Positions 10,870 through 22,384 of a stretch of 64,000 nt of DNA are shown piece by piece (the first letter of the stretch is position 1; the number at the start of each line of letters is the position of its first letter). Under the pieces are notes generated by a model that was not told where the DNA came from, searched no databases, and saw nothing but the letters and a program-made list of their open reading frames with translations. Source of the stretch: Shinisaurus crocodilurus (taxonomy: Eukaryota > Chordata > Lepidosauria > Squamata > Shinisauridae); assembly GCA_021292165.1 (NCBI GenBank), contig CM037876.1, positions 37,496,575 to 37,560,574 on the forward strand, in the 5' to 3' direction. The translations under genes and the position numbers were made by a program.

Positions 10870-11659
10870 ATCTTTCATCTGTTGCTTGTGCTAAGAAACA
10901 GAAAAAAGAGGGCAGTACAAATGAGTGTAGGAAACAAAGGTAAGCAGATCTCAGCCAGTGGTGTAGTGCAGCCAGGGCTCTCAGGGATGATGTTCCACTG
11001 CTTTTTGATTAACAGGGCCACTGATGTCGTCTGCCACCCCACCCCACCCCTGCAGAATTCCCTCTGAGCTTAGCTGCAATTCCACAGTAGCAGGGGGTGG
11101 GTGGGTGGGTGGGTGGGGGAATGAACTCCCCCAGCAACAATATATTGTTCCCTGTTGTAATGCAAATTATTTTGGGATGGCTTGGCCTTGAATGTGCAAT
11201 TAAGACCCATTAGCTTTACAAAAGACCTGTTCCTGGTGGAGATAAAATGGCTAGAACTGTGTTGCTGTTTTTTTTAAAATAATACGGATCCACACAGCTG
11301 CCTGAATTTTTGGACTCTCCTAGGGGTGTGTGGCTATGGGGATTGTCGTGATGAGCAGCTGCACTTCAAAATTTACCACTACACCACTAATCTTAATAGG
11401 AGCTTGGGATAATAAATAAATAAATAAATAAACCATTGATAATTATGAAAATGCCATCATGGCATATAAGAAAGCAAAATGCGACAGAGAACTGAATAAA
11501 TTGAGTTATCCCCAGAAAAGGAATTTAGCCCCACGCATTCTTGATCATAATTATTTCTTTTCACCTATTGAAGCTCTTATGCTAAAAATAGACTACTATT
11601 TTCTGAATGAATTGTCTCTCCATTAGGCATCCATCAACAATCGCAGAAGAGGAATTTAA
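10036..11659. other. Unannotated stretch with simple repeats
   Basis: Contains (AG)n at 10827-10867, a (GGGT)n run around 11094-11116 and (AAAT)n around 11410-11432. No gene seen. Confidence 0.5.
10827..10867. repeat. (AG)n microsatellite
   Basis: About twenty AG units. Confidence 0.95.
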
Positions 11660-11770
11660 CCTTGCTGAAGCTAAACAGATCAGGGTCTGTTTAGTGCCTG
11701 GATAGGAGGCTGCCAGCAATCCCATGTGAGTTGCCTCCAGTTCCCATTATAAATGTAATAAAATAATAAA
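11660..11770 (+). mobile_element. 5S-rRNA-derived SINE, BovB-like tail, diverged
   Basis: The segment tgctgaagctaaacagatca, followed by agtgcctggataggaggctg, matches the 5S rRNA internal region (gaagctaagcaggg ... cttggatgggagacc) with many changes. The end (ataaatgtaataaaataa) resembles the BovB-like tail of 5S-Sauria SINEs. Confidence 0.55.
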
Positions 11771-12125
11771 TAGTTCATAGTGCAATTTCATTAATTTCAA
11801 AATACAAATGGAATTTTGTATATACCTCTTCAGTTTTTGTATATACTTCTCTATGCTACTAGTACAAGCTTCTTAACCTGCTCTATAATTAAAATAATGT
11901 GAATTTCCTTCCATGAACCTGGATGACCCTCCTGTTTTACCCTCCTGAGTCCAGGGGAGTGCTTGGTGAAGGCAGGATCAGAGCTGGCCAAGGGTCTGCT
12001 ATGGGAACTCACATATTCTGGGAGTCCAAGGGTCCAGCCATGATCTTTAGCCAGAAAGATGGTTCAAGGGACAAAGTGGTAAATACAGGTAGGCAGAATA
12101 ATGTCACAATTAGGTCCAGGAAGAT
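11771..12125. other. Unannotated stretch
   Basis: Nothing recognisable. Confidence 0.4.
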
Positions 12126-12704
12126 TAGGGTGGCCACTTGCACATAGTCAAAAAAGAGGAAATGCATCACCAAACAAGAGGACAGAAGAGGACACAGATT
12201 TGCATAAAATTTTCATGCTAATGTGTATGTATAGATGCTAATTTTGAAATAATTACTATAATTTCAAGAGATATACAGTACATCTTGCCATAGCAGGGAA
12301 GACTGGGACCAGGTAACTATGTCACATGTGTGCCTTTTCAATCCACTGTCCAATTCAAAGTTGATGTACTGCACCCCACAGACTCTGCCTTCAAACAAAC
12401 CTGAGTTTTATTTCAACAAAGTGAGCTCTCTGATTCAGTAGCCTCTCTCTCCTCAGGCCAGAAGCAGTGGGTGTTGCCCTCAACCACTTCCTGGCTCCTC
12501 CCAGGAAGCACAACCCACCCAGGCCGAATCCAGTACTTCTTTCATAGCATTACACAGGTGCTAACTCTTGCTATGCAACTTCAAGGCCCCAGCTCTCCCT
12601 TCTTATGGGTCTTTATATTTAAAATGGGCTGGACAGCCCTTCAAATACAGGATGCCTTGAAATAGAGGACTGTCCTCTGTAAAGTAGGACACGTGGCCAC
12701 CCTA
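12126..12704. mobile_element. TIR element, TAGGGTGGCCAC ends, 579 bp
   Basis: The left end tagggtggccac is the exact inverse of the right end gtggccacccta. The subterminal sequence contains a series of similar words (gaggactgtcctctg, tggacagcccttcaaatac). A second, partial copy of the right side lies at about 62235-62345. The end sequence and size suggest a hAT-type non-autonomous element, but I could not see a convincing 8-bp duplication. Confidence 0.6.
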
Positions 12705-13226
12705 GGAGACAGGGAAGGAAAAGCAGGTAGAAGAGGCAGAGGTAGGCACAAGAAGTGACAGTAGGTCTTGGAAAGACAAAAGCTGGAAGGAGGTGGAAAG
12801 TTAGCTAGTCAGAGTTCAACAGTGAAGTCAGGGACAGAGAGTAGTGGAGTTTAGCAGGCCCACGGTGAAGTAGTAAAAGGTCTTGCCTCAGAACTAGGAG
12901 GACAGGTTGAGCTGTGACCTGATACTGGCCTTGCTGTTAGCCTGGTCGATCATCAGGTTCAATCTGTTCTCTTATTGTGCATATACTGGGGCTCCCAGTC
13001 TGACTAGGAATCATGCACACCTCATCATACATGTATTAGGTGACTGGGGGGCACAGATGAGTCATAGGGCGATTGGGAACCCAGGCATTATGTGGCAGTT
13101 GCAAACATGGTAGAAATAGGAGCTGGGTTTGCATTACCATCAGATGTTGAAGGCAACAAAGTGTAAGAGAGGATGGCAGGAACTCTAGTATATTCACATC
13201 CGATTAGAGCATTTGCAGGGCTCACA
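12705..13226. other. Unannotated stretch
   Basis: Nothing recognisable. Confidence 0.4.
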
Positions 13227-13395
13227 CATGGAACTCACTGGGTGACTTTGGGCCAGTCACTGACTCTCAGCCTATCCTACCTCACAGGGTTGTTGTGACT
13301 GGATAAAATGGAGAGGAGGAGGATTATGTAAGCCGCCTTGGGTTCCTTGCAGGAAAAAAAGGTGGGGTATAAATATAATAAATAAATAAATAAAA
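13227..13395 (+). mobile_element. Sauria-like SINE, 5'-truncated
   Basis: Starts within the body (ggaactcactgggtgacttt) and runs to the tail ggtggggtataaatataata plus (AAAT)n. The sequence is close to the consensus, so it looks fairly young. Confidence 0.85.
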
Positions 13396-14925
13396 TGGAG
13401 CAGAAGGACAAAATGTGAATGTAAACAGATAATTGTATAGATGTTAAATATATTGGGCAACAGGGCTGTGTTCAAATTACATCAGGCCATCAAACATACC
13501 ATCAAAGCAACAGGAGCAAACCACCCAAACCTTTTAAAATCAGAAAGTTTGAAAATAGTATGGTGTGACGACATAAATGGAAATTGTTATCAATTTTGCA
13601 CCATACCAGTGTTACTAACAGCAGCCCTTAAAAAAATGCCATGAGGTTTCTTTTTTGACTGGAGAGTATGTCACCCTAGTTTTGTTGCAGATTATGCAAA
13701 TGTAAAGCTAACATGAAAGTGAACTGATTTCCTGTTTCTGTTCTGACAGTAGACGTGACTCATTTTTGACACATAGCCATCATTTTTCTGCTAAACTAAG
13801 AAAAATAGATGGATTTTTCTCAAGACCCATGAACATGTCATGTAACTTCAAAATGTTACAGGTGTCTCCAGACATTTTCAAACAGGAGTTGTCCTCTAAA
13901 TATTCTCAACCTGCATTTGAAAAGGAAACAATAGATGGTCTGTATATATATAGTTTTGGTGGTAGGACCTTTAGCAGATTCTCAGAATAATGTATTTCAT
14001 ATGAAATAACATTTGAGTAATTATCAAATTATTTGCTGAAACCATAGAGTGCTGTAAAGTTAAAGCAACAAATATATGCAGACAACCCGCCTCCCCAAAC
14101 ATTTGTATTGTGCCCAGCAAATTCTTCCTTTGTAATTGACAAAGTTTGAACGTGTAAAAATAAACCACCAACCTTCTAAGAAGGGCTGTTTTTAGTTTTT
14201 GTATAGAACAGCATAAATCATGGTGTGAAGGATATATTGTATAGGACTGGATAAGGAGTAGAAACATATAAAGATTTTGATCCATTTTTGGAACAGCTGG
14301 CAGAAAGCTCTCTCTTGAACAAGTGTGATTAATAAGTAATTTAACTAATGCTTAAAAGAACCCACAAGCACAAATACACTTTGCTTGTAGCCAAAATAGC
14401 AAGCATTCCAAAGGTTAACAGCAATAATATTCAGAATGCCACCCCCAAGGAAGATTTTACAGGGGGTATGTTTCCAACCATTTGGATAAACCCTAAGTGC
14501 ATTTTTCCTTTATGAGTTCCTCACATAGACCCAGAAAAATAATATAGTTATGTATGTGGTTTGAACTCAGTGACTGCTTCATACATCCAGATTGTGACTT
14601 ACCCACATGCAAAGTGTGGAAAAGAGCAGGCAGCACCAACACACAAATGAGCAAAAGGCTAAGATACTCAACACAGTGCTAAGGTATGTAGGGATCTTTA
14701 ATACAGGTATGTGAAGGGAGGAAGGAGGATGCCCTAACTCCCAGCAGTGTAGGCCGGGACAAAAGGTTGCTCCAATTGAACAACAACCCAGCAAGGTAGG
14801 CTGCCAGCCACCAACTCAGCCTGAGTGAGGGGGCTCTTGGACTTGACAGGACACCCCAAGGGCTTAAGAAATAAGGGTCCAAGCTAGCACTCTCTATTTC
14901 AAAGTCCTAGACATGAAAACTTTGA
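13396..14925. other. Unannotated AT-rich stretch
   Basis: No gene or classifiable repeat seen. Confidence 0.4.
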
Positions 14926-15260
14926 CAGTAGCAATGACCAAGAAGAAGACTCAACTGGAATAAAGCGCACACATCCAATTATAATGGGTCGTAAATTTAT
15001 TGGAACCGGGAAACAGAGCACATTTTGGAAACAGCACTTACAAGGCAAAACAACAAAGCAGACTGGACCTGTCTATATGGACCAAGGCACAGGCCTTGGA
15101 TAGAACAGGACCTCAGAAACCAGCAATCCCAAGCAGACAAGGGAAAGGCCAAATGAAACCAGACAAAGGAAAAGAAAATGGGCAGCTGTTTCCCCTCCCC
15201 CATATTTTATACCCAAAACCCTTTAGCCAAGCTAAGGTGATTCTTATTAGCTGCTCATAA
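14926..15260 (-). mobile_element. Possible LTR fragment
   Basis: On the minus strand a TATA box (gggtataaaatatgg, about 15203-15217) is followed about 200 bp later by AATAAA (about 15000, ccaataaatttacgacc). This is the spacing of an LTR promoter, R region and poly(A) signal. I could not define TG...CA ends or a target duplication, so this may be another kind of repeat. Confidence 0.3.
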
Positions 15261-15524
15261 GCTGACTGAGTCTTCTCAGGCTTTCAGGGTGGGTGGGAGT
15301 TCCCACAAATACTCCGATGAACTCATTCAGCCCAATTAGTGAGGGTGCTGCTATGGCCTTGAAGCCTGGGACGGGAATATGTGCAGGCTCAGCCTCGCAG
15401 AATGGAACTTTACAGGTTGCTGATACACAGAAGGAAAATGGATTTCTTGACAAGGTATAAAATACCCAACTTGAAACCTTCCTGTCTGTCAACTCACTTT
15501 CTAAAGATTTCCCAGGATATAAGT

Positions 15525-15705
15525 GTCTTGTGGCACTCTGCAGGCTAACAAACATATTATGGCATAACCCAGTGTTCCCCAACCCAGCACCCTCCAGATG
15601 TGTTGGACTACAACTCCCATCATTCCCTGGTTGGGGTGATGGGAGTTGTGGTCCAACACATCTGGAGGGCGCTGGGTTGGGGAACACTGGCATAAGCTTT
15701 GTGAA
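15525..15705 (-). repeat. Old interspersed repeat split by a MITE
   Basis: The flanks of the palindromic MITE join to read, on the minus strand, cacaaagcttatgcc ... tttgttagcctgcagagtgc. This phrase is familiar from old dispersed repeats in amniotes. The family is not resolved. Confidence 0.4.
15570..15689. mobile_element. Near-perfect palindromic hAT MITE, 120 bp
   Basis: The ends CAGTGTTCCCCAACCCAGC and GCTGGGTTGGGGAACACTG are exact inverses, and the interior (ccagatgtgttgga ... tccaacacatctgg) is inverted too. The flanks GCATAACC (15562-15569) and GCATAAGC (15690-15697) are an 8-bp duplication with one mismatch. CAGNG ends with 8-bp duplications are hAT hallmarks. Relatives lie at 19888-19998, 41765-41899 and 59914-60048. 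Confidence 0.85.
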
Positions 15706-16120
15706 CTAAAGTAGCCCTCAGGATATGTTTCCTTTCTGGACCTGCATTGAAACTTTTCAAATCTGCTCTACATGCCAAAAAATCCAACGAAAAAGGTCAA
15801 TTCATGTTAGCCTTGCTCCATAAAAATGGTCCTGTGAATGGAATCACCAACATAAAGCCAAGTCATGGCATCAACTGGGTTGTATATTAAGCTGCTAGAC
15901 CTTTTAATAGAACCCAAGTCTTGTGCTGTTGAAACATTTCCCCACCTAAACTTCATATTCTAACAGTTGCATTTGTTGTATCCTAAACCATTCTAATTTC
16001 CACAAGTCCTCAGAAACATAAAAATAATTGAAGATAACCATTTAGTAAACCCAGCTGTTATGTGCACTTCCCATTAATCTGAGCAGTTACAAGTTCCAGT
16101 GACAAGCATTATAGAGTTTA

Positions 16121-16214
16121 GGCTGCAAGCAATCTTATACTCACTTACCTGGGAATAAGTCCCATTGAACTAATGGGGCTTGCTCCTGTGTAGACATGTA
16201 TAGGATTGCACTGT
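16121..16214. mobile_element. Short palindromic MITE (ATAGGATTGCA type)
   Basis: Contains agtcccattgaactaatggg at its centre and ends near caagcaatcttatactc and gtataggattgcactg. Similar small palindromes occur near 48999-49085 and 61428-61587. Confidence 0.55.
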
Positions 16215-17446
16215 TACTTTATTTTGGATGAGAACCAGAGTGGAATCTGAAAAGTGTTTTTGTAATATATACAAATATATACAATCAGAACATACTAGAA
16301 GCAAATCAACGCTCCTACAGCAGATAGAAAATCCCCAGATCCCATATTTGATTCACCAAGCGCAGCTTTTACAGTCCCCACAGCCATGGGAAGGACCTGG
16401 TGGGGAAGTCCACTTCTACCAGCGCAACTGATCCATCACTCTATGTAGAAAATCTCAGCTCTCTCTTCACCTCAAATTTGGGATTGAAATGTGTAGCATA
16501 ACGAGGTGGCAGAATCCTGAGATGGTAAAATGAAGTGTTACTGTTTTAGATCATTTTTGAATAATCCCATATATAAAAAAGGCTCCTTGCAAGGAGAAAA
16601 CTACCTAAAGAGGCTAGAACCTCCCTTCTTGCTGTGCTAGTTTTCTTCTGACTGAGCTTTTTATATAGGGGATCATTTAAAAACTATACCTGACCTCTGG
16701 TCTCTAAAGTGGTACAGTCCATTCCTCCACTTCAGGACTTCACCACCACATTCTGCTGAATGTGTAGACCAGGCATCAAACTCGTTCCAGATTCTTCCTC
16801 TGCTCTTCCATCTAGCTCTGAAGTCCTGGCCACTCATTCACAAGGATCAAGATGGACATGCATGCAACAACACTTTTTGGCAACATGCAGGCTGTCCCAG
16901 AAATGAAAGATTATGCATCTCCTGGTGGAATTCCAAAACCAAAGTGATTCACACCCTCAGTGCTCTTACTGAGACAGTGACTTGTTTTTTCCCTATCACT
17001 TGCGCTTGTTATCCAGACAGTCTCTGGCGGGAATATTAGAGTTGGCATTTAGACCACAAAGAAATGATATGTATCTATTAGATCAGAGATTTCCATAACT
17101 CACAGCAGAAGATAGAAATATAAATTTTGGATTTTTGGTCAGGATGCTGAGGGTAATCATATATTCTTAAGAGAAGTATTATGCAACCAATACTGGAAAG
17201 TACACCAGACAAGAGTTGCCAACATTAACTAACTGATTTCTGGTCTCTTTGGCCAAGACCCAAAAAGCTACTCAGGCATGCCCAAAGGGCTTGGGCATGC
17301 CATAGGAGCTTTGACTTCATTCTTTAATGCTTTCAATGAAATTATCTCCATGGCACCTTACAACAGATAGAAAACAGGCCAAAAACTATGCAGTACCCTT
17401 TGGCCTCTACCCCCAACCAGAGGAACGAGTGCCTTTCCCTTCCTTC
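16215..17446. other. Unannotated stretch
   Basis: No gene or classifiable repeat seen. Confidence 0.4.
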
Positions 17447-17600
17447 TCAGCTTGTCTGAGCGTGGAAAGCTAAGCAGGGTCAGGCCTGGTTATTACTTGG
17501 ATGGGAGACCCCTCCTCTAGTTTCCTGCATTGAGCAAGGGTTGGACTCGATGGCCTTGTAGGCTCCTTCCAACTCTATGATCTATGGAATCTATCTATGG
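17447..17600 (+). mobile_element. 5S-rRNA-derived SINE with CR1-like tail, 5'-truncated
   Basis: The segment gaaagctaagcagggtcagg, followed by acttggatgggagaccc, is the 5S rRNA internal promoter region. The 3' part, ggactcgatggccttgtagg then ccttccaactctatgatct, resembles the 3' end of CR1 LINEs. Copies also lie at 36251-36415 and 55635-55792. Confidence 0.8.
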
Positions 17601-17795
17601 TTTCCAGGAGAAGTGGGCTGTGCACCGTGCTGATTGGCTGGCTTCTGTGACAGTCCTGAAGTCACCTCCATTTCTATCTCTGCAGAGTGCTGACTGCTTG
17701 GCCCTTGTGGGAATCACAAAGCCACCCTTCCCACTTGCTCAGAGCAATTGTCCAGGTTAAAAACAAAACAAGATTTCCCTTCTTAAATAAAAGTA

Positions 17796-18044
17796 CAGTA
17801 ATACCTTGGATTGCAAGTAACTTGGTTTGAGAGCATTTTGCAAGACAAGCAAATTTTAAAATATTTATTATTATTTTTTTACTTGATATACAAGCGACGT
17901 CTTGCAATACAAGTACTGTAGTACGTCTTGAATTAAAAATCTCTGTACACATTTTTTGGGGGGAATTTCATTTTGATATAAGAGTGTTTTGGATTACAAG
18001 CACATTTCCGGAACAAATTATGCTCTCAATCCAAGGCATGACTG
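17796..18044. mobile_element. Tigger/pogo-like MITE, 249 bp
   Basis: The ends CAGTAATACCTTGGATTG and CAATCCAAGGCATGACTG are inverted, and TA lies on each side (17794-17795 and 18045-18046). Repeated subterminal words (ttgcaagtaacttgg, ttacaagcac) are typical of Tc1/mariner-pogo elements of this kind. It has no coding capacity. Confidence 0.8.
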
Positions 18045-18249
18045 TACTAAATAAACTTTTAGGTGGTGCCTGGGGAGAAAACAAAGAGCATGGTGACTGA
18101 AGCATGGGGCCGGGGTGGGGGGAGGGGCTAAACCAGTGCTGGAACCAGAGGTAAATATAGTTGTCAGAAGTTGCACGGGAGTCGGTTCTTCTGGCTTAAC
18201 TCAGTTTGGACATTTTAGGTTCAAACCAAGTACAAACAGTTAGATAACA

Positions 18250-18576
18250 AACCAATTGACCATACGCTAAAAATCATAACAACAGACTTCATAAATCAGC
18301 AAACGCCAAGGCAAATAAAACATTTTCCACATGTGCCTAAATTGCAACAGAGTTAGCGTATGTTTTATTTCTAGGAGGGTGGTATTGCAGAGGGTGGGCA
18401 CCACTGTGGAAAAGGCCCTCTTGCTGGTTACCAGATGGACATCTGCAGGATGTGGCACAACCAGGAGGGCCTCTGATGATGATTGCAGCAGCCAGGAGGT
18501 CTGCAGAGGAGAAGGCATTCTCTCAGGTGTCCTGTCCCCAAGCTGTTTAGGGCCTTATAGGTTAATACCAGTATAT
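18250..18576 (-). mobile_element. CR1/L3-type LINE 3' region
   Basis: The words aaggccctcttgctggttacc and gggccttataggttaatacc match the antisense 3' region of CR1/L3-type LINEs in squamates. The CR1 copy is interrupted by the LINE fragment at 18577-19290 and its reverse transcriptase part resumes at about 19385. Confidence 0.6.

Positions 18577-18609
<33 letters not shown>
18577..18609 (-). repeat. (TAG)n, 3' tail of a LINE copy
   Basis: Eleven TAG units abut the conserved LINE terminus gcgatcactcgtgaccgag. On the LINE sense strand this is a CTA trinucleotide tail. Confidence 0.85.
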
Positions 18610-19290
18610 GCGATCACTCGTGACCGAGTAAGATTCTCTTCCAGGATAAAATTACAAAAAGAAAACTATAAAAAGAGGAAATTCTAAATAAAAATGTGTA
18701 AACTCTAGCGATGGGTCTGTAAGTGACAGTGGAGGCCAATTCTAGATCCACACAGCTTCCCACAGTGAGGACACAGGTTACCAGATAGAAGATGGTCCTG
18801 TAAAGGATTCGTTTGACGTGCTTTTTGCTTAGCACGTTTCTCCCTTTCACCTTGCACTTGGGCTTCTTCAAAGTCCATAGAACCTTTGTGAAAGGCCAAC
18901 CTCCAGTTAGAGCGTTCATGGGCCAGAGCTTCCCAGTTCTCAATGTTCATACTGCATTTTTTTTAGATTAGCCTTGAGAACATCTTTAATCCTCTTATAC
19001 TGACCACTGATATTCCGCTTTCCATCCTTGAGTTGGGAATAAAGTAACTGCTTTGGGAGACGGCAGTCAGACATTCGAACAACATGACCAGTCCATTGAA
19101 GTTGGCATTGAAAGATCATTTTTTCAACGCTAGTAGTCTTTGCTTCTTCCAGTACACTGACATTTGTTTGCTTATCTTCCCAAGTAATTCGCAGGATTTT
19201 CCGGAGGCAATCAAGGAGGTGGAAATGACGTTTATAGATAGTCCATGTTTTGCAGGCATACAATAAAGTTGGTAATACAATGGCAAAAAC
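18577..19290 (-). mobile_element. Older 5'-truncated copy of the APE/RT/C2H2 LINE
   Basis: Homologous to the last about 190 residues of the long LINE protein. It has a net loss of five codons (LLERFHQRCLRK becomes LLDCLRK), a frameshift near 18940-18960 in an A run, and many substitutions. The finger is still readable. The 3' tail on the sense strand is (CTA)n, 18577-18609, and not (TGA)n as in the other two copies. It is non-functional. Confidence 0.85.
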
Positions 19291-19324
19291 CAAAGTGCTT
19301 TATCAACTCCCAGCATGCCCCAGA

Positions 19325-19395
19325 CAGTATCTACAATACTGGGCTTTCGATAGTATGCCTTAGTCAGTATAAGGCAGCTTTCTATGTTTCCATGC
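19325..19395. mobile_element. tRNA-SINE 3' tail fragment
   Basis: The phrase agtcagtataaggcagcttt is the usual 3' segment of the second tRNA-derived SINE family seen at 40211. Confidence 0.5.
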
Positions 19396-19860
19396 ATAAG
19401 GGCAGCCCCACATAGATCACATTACGGTAATAGCAATGTGAGCTAACCAAGACATGGGTTACCATGGCTAAGTTATCACTGTCCATGAATGGCTGTAGCT
19501 GGCACACGAGCTGACTCTGAGAAAAGGTGCTCATCATTCCTGCTGCCACTTGGGCCTCCAGTGACCATGACAGTTCTATGAGCACCCCCAGATCATGTAC
19601 CTGCTTCTTCAGAGGGAGTGCAACTCCATCAAAAACAGGCAAACTGCCTGATTCCCAGACCCAGGAACTACCTACTCACAGGACCTCTGTCCTATCAGGA
19701 TTCAATCTCAGTTTATATTTGGGCCCTATCCAGTCCATAGCTGCATCCAGACACCAATCTAGGAGTTGCACTGTCTCTCCTGAATCAAATACAACAGAGA
19801 AACAGAGCTGAGTGTCATTAGCATACACCACACTCCAAATCTCAAGAGGTATGGATGTAC
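19396..19860 (-). mobile_element. CR1/L3-type LINE, reverse transcriptase end
   Basis: The minus-strand translation contains a decayed palm box YANDTQL (19807-19829, usually YADDTQL), then LRLNPDRTEVL and VHDLGVLIELSWSLEAQV, in CR1/L3 order. Frame changes separate these blocks. It is a relic. Confidence 0.8.
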
Positions 19861-19887
19861 ATCTGTCTTGGCCCTTATTCTGTAGTG

Positions 19888-19998
19888 CAGTGTTCTCCAA
19901 CCTTGGGTCCCCAGATGTTTTTGGCCTACAATGCTGGCTGGGGCATGCTGGGAGTTGTAGGCCAAAAACATCTGGGGACCCAAGGTTGGAGAACACTG
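19888..19998. mobile_element. Near-perfect palindromic hAT MITE, 111 bp, perfect duplication
   Basis: The ends CAGTGTTCTCCAACCTTGGG and CCCAAGGTTGGAGAACACTG are exact inverses and nearly the whole element folds back (ttttggcctacaa with ttgtaggccaaaa). The 8-bp flanks are identical: CTGTAGTG at 19880-19887 and 19999-20006. This is probably the youngest of the four relatives in the window. Confidence 0.92.
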
Positions 19999-20251
19999 CT
20001 GTAGTGAGTTCATATGCTCCTTCCTTTCTCCTGCACACAGTCCTCTCTTCTTCCCATGCTTTGCTTTCACAATGGTGTAGCATTACATCTGTATCGACGG
20101 TACTGATCATAGTTATTGCTGGCCGAGATTGTCCTTGTAGAGTCTGACAGCACACTTTCAAATCCTGGTTATGTGGGGAAATCATGGTTAGCATTAAACA
20201 TGGTTAGTGCTGATGCAGATGAAAACATGAAGCCACCTTCAGCTGAAATTG

Positions 20252-20377
20252 ATCATTAGTCTGTCTAGCCCAGTACCTCTAATACAGTCCTTAAAATCCT
20301 TTTAAGTGTAGATGCCAGGAACTGATTCTGGGACCTTTGGCATGTAAAACATGTGTCCTACCACTAAGCTATAGCTT
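20252..20377 (-). mobile_element. tRNA-derived SINE (second family), diverged
   Basis: On the minus strand an A box-like tagcttagtggtagg, a B box-like cagaatcagttcctggcat, and a body ending ctgggctagacagactaat. The same family is clearer at 40211. Confidence 0.65.
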
Positions 20378-20399
20378 CTCCTCAGTGTAATGACATAAC

Positions 20400-21655
20400 A
20401 TGGTTAAAGAAAATCATGGTTAGGAGTTGAGGAATGTTACATCTAATAGGCCATTAAGACAGCAAAGTTTGTATCCATGTTCTTGTTGTGTTTTGGGGTT
20501 TATTCTGGCCATGTTTCTTCCACACATAAAAAAATGCATTATAAAAAGCAGGATTACATTATAATTATGAACAATTTATCTATTAAAATAAGAAAACTCT
20601 ATTATGCAGTCACTCCAGAAATATCCTTCTATTGAATGAAATAATTATTGGATTATACGGATACTTTAAAAAATCACATCAGTAATCAAAATTGCAAACC
20701 CTTGACAGACTTAAGCTTTGTTTATATTCTTCTTTTAAGTTGTGGTTTTGATCAGAGAACAGACTTTTAAAAAAGCAATTTTAGTATATGCGGATTTTCT
20801 CCTGGAATATTTTACAGAATGTTCTCAGTTTAAGCAAAGCTAACTATTTTTAACTGCTACCAAATTGGATTCATGTCAATGTCTGAAACCTAGGTTTTGC
20901 CCTTTGTGGCTTTATATAGTAAATACATCATAACTAATCATGATCGAGTAGAAAAATGATGGTATCTGAAATTATAAGAGACTTTTATCGATGGTTCATG
21001 AAACTGTTTAGAATTTGGCATGCTCTGGGTCAGCAGTGCTGACATGACTAAAAAGTCTGATTTTGTTATTAAAATAAGATGTTTGGAAGAGACAGACAGT
21101 ACACCTCATCTTAAACTGATGGCCAAAGACTTGTTCCAGATTGAATTATTGTACATCCAAATCTAGAGGGTGGTGACCAGGAAATAGGAGATTTGCTTGT
21201 GAAATCTACTGTGACTGCCTTAGAAGCCTGAAAGAAGATAATTACATTTAATAATAATAAAAAGCATTGGAGGGCGGTGGGGGGGATAACAGAGAATACA
21301 TTTGCTGGAGACTGCATCTTGCATATGCACATTCCTGGAAATCTCCCTTCCAGTTCTAAGCATTATTGAAGCAAGTGATTAGGAACTTTCACACAAATAT
21401 GGTTTGTTTCATTTTTATATTTCTATAAACTGCCACTGCAAACCCACCCTGTCCTTCCACTTCAAGTGTGTGAAGCGGGGACCCCCCACCATCTAACATT
21501 CTGTTCCTTGGCTTATTTAGTGCTGGAGTTCTGGCTGCTGTCATAACGACTCCAAAAAAAATGGTGGTACAGTCCTGTTTTCAGACTTATCTAGTAATTC
21601 CAGGTTACACTGGACAACCTGCACAAATATCAAATTCTTTTATTCATTTATTTAC
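20400..21655. other. Unannotated AT-rich stretch
   Basis: No gene that I can support. A good-looking minus-strand splice acceptor (ttatcttctttcag) lies near 21235 before a short open stretch, but without a donor or known protein it is not annotated. Confidence 0.4.
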
Positions 21656-22199
21656 TAGCAGATGGACCCGGCTTCACACGGGTGGGGGAATCACACTTTG
21701 TTTGATACAGAGAAGCCTCCAAGAAACGTTGCCAGAGTTGGACACATTGTGCCTACCTGTCTGAGTGAAGCCATGCCCACTGATACCCCAAGGCATGGCC
21801 TCTGCCACTGTGCACCCCTTTGCTCCCTGAGGGAGGGGTCTGTACACTCCATTCCCATGGGGAGGGGCTGCTCCACAGCAGAGGGGGAGTGAGCAGCTGA
21901 ATAACTGTGTCCATCAGGCTCCTCCTCCCTGGCTTCTAGCTTTCTAGACTGCAGAGCTATGGGCTGGTTAGGGAAATCTGCCATCTAGTGACTGATGATG
22001 GTACTGCAGGCTTCAAGCACATGGACACATTTTAATTATTTCAAATTAATTGATGCGTTTAAAAAGCCAAAACAAACCCGAGGGGCACTCCCATAGGGTC
22101 CCCTAAGTATGCAAGCCAAATTTCAGGTGTCTTGGTTTCATGGTCTTGGAGCTATGCCACTGACAGACACACATCCTGTTTTATTATTATAGATTTAGA
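21656..22199. mobile_element. Unclassified dispersed repeat (CCCGGCTTCACACGGG type)
   Basis: Begins ctagcagatggacccggctt and ends ttattattatagattta, with an internal caagccaaatttcaggtgtc. I recognise this combination as a dispersed repeat in squamates but cannot assign a superfamily. Confidence 0.4.
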
Positions 22200-22384
22200 A
22201 TATTTGTGGATCACCCCTCTACTCAGCAAGTTCTCATGTCAATGTACAATGAAAGTACAAAGAAGAAAATACATAAAAATACAAAACCCTAAAACATATT
22301 TTAAAACTGGGTATTAATGATATGGAGAGAGAGAGAGAGGCATTAACTATTAAAAGCTAGAAGGAATAATATTGTCATCACCAG

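Noticed and set aside
17447..17540. Possible 5S rRNA gene
   Set aside because: The 5S-like part is truncated and joined to a CR1-like tail, and similar copies recur. It is a SINE.
21111..21332. Minus-strand frame after a strong acceptor-like ttatcttctttcag
   Set aside because: No donor, no recognisable protein, and part of the frame is AT-rich simple sequence. Not enough for an exon call.
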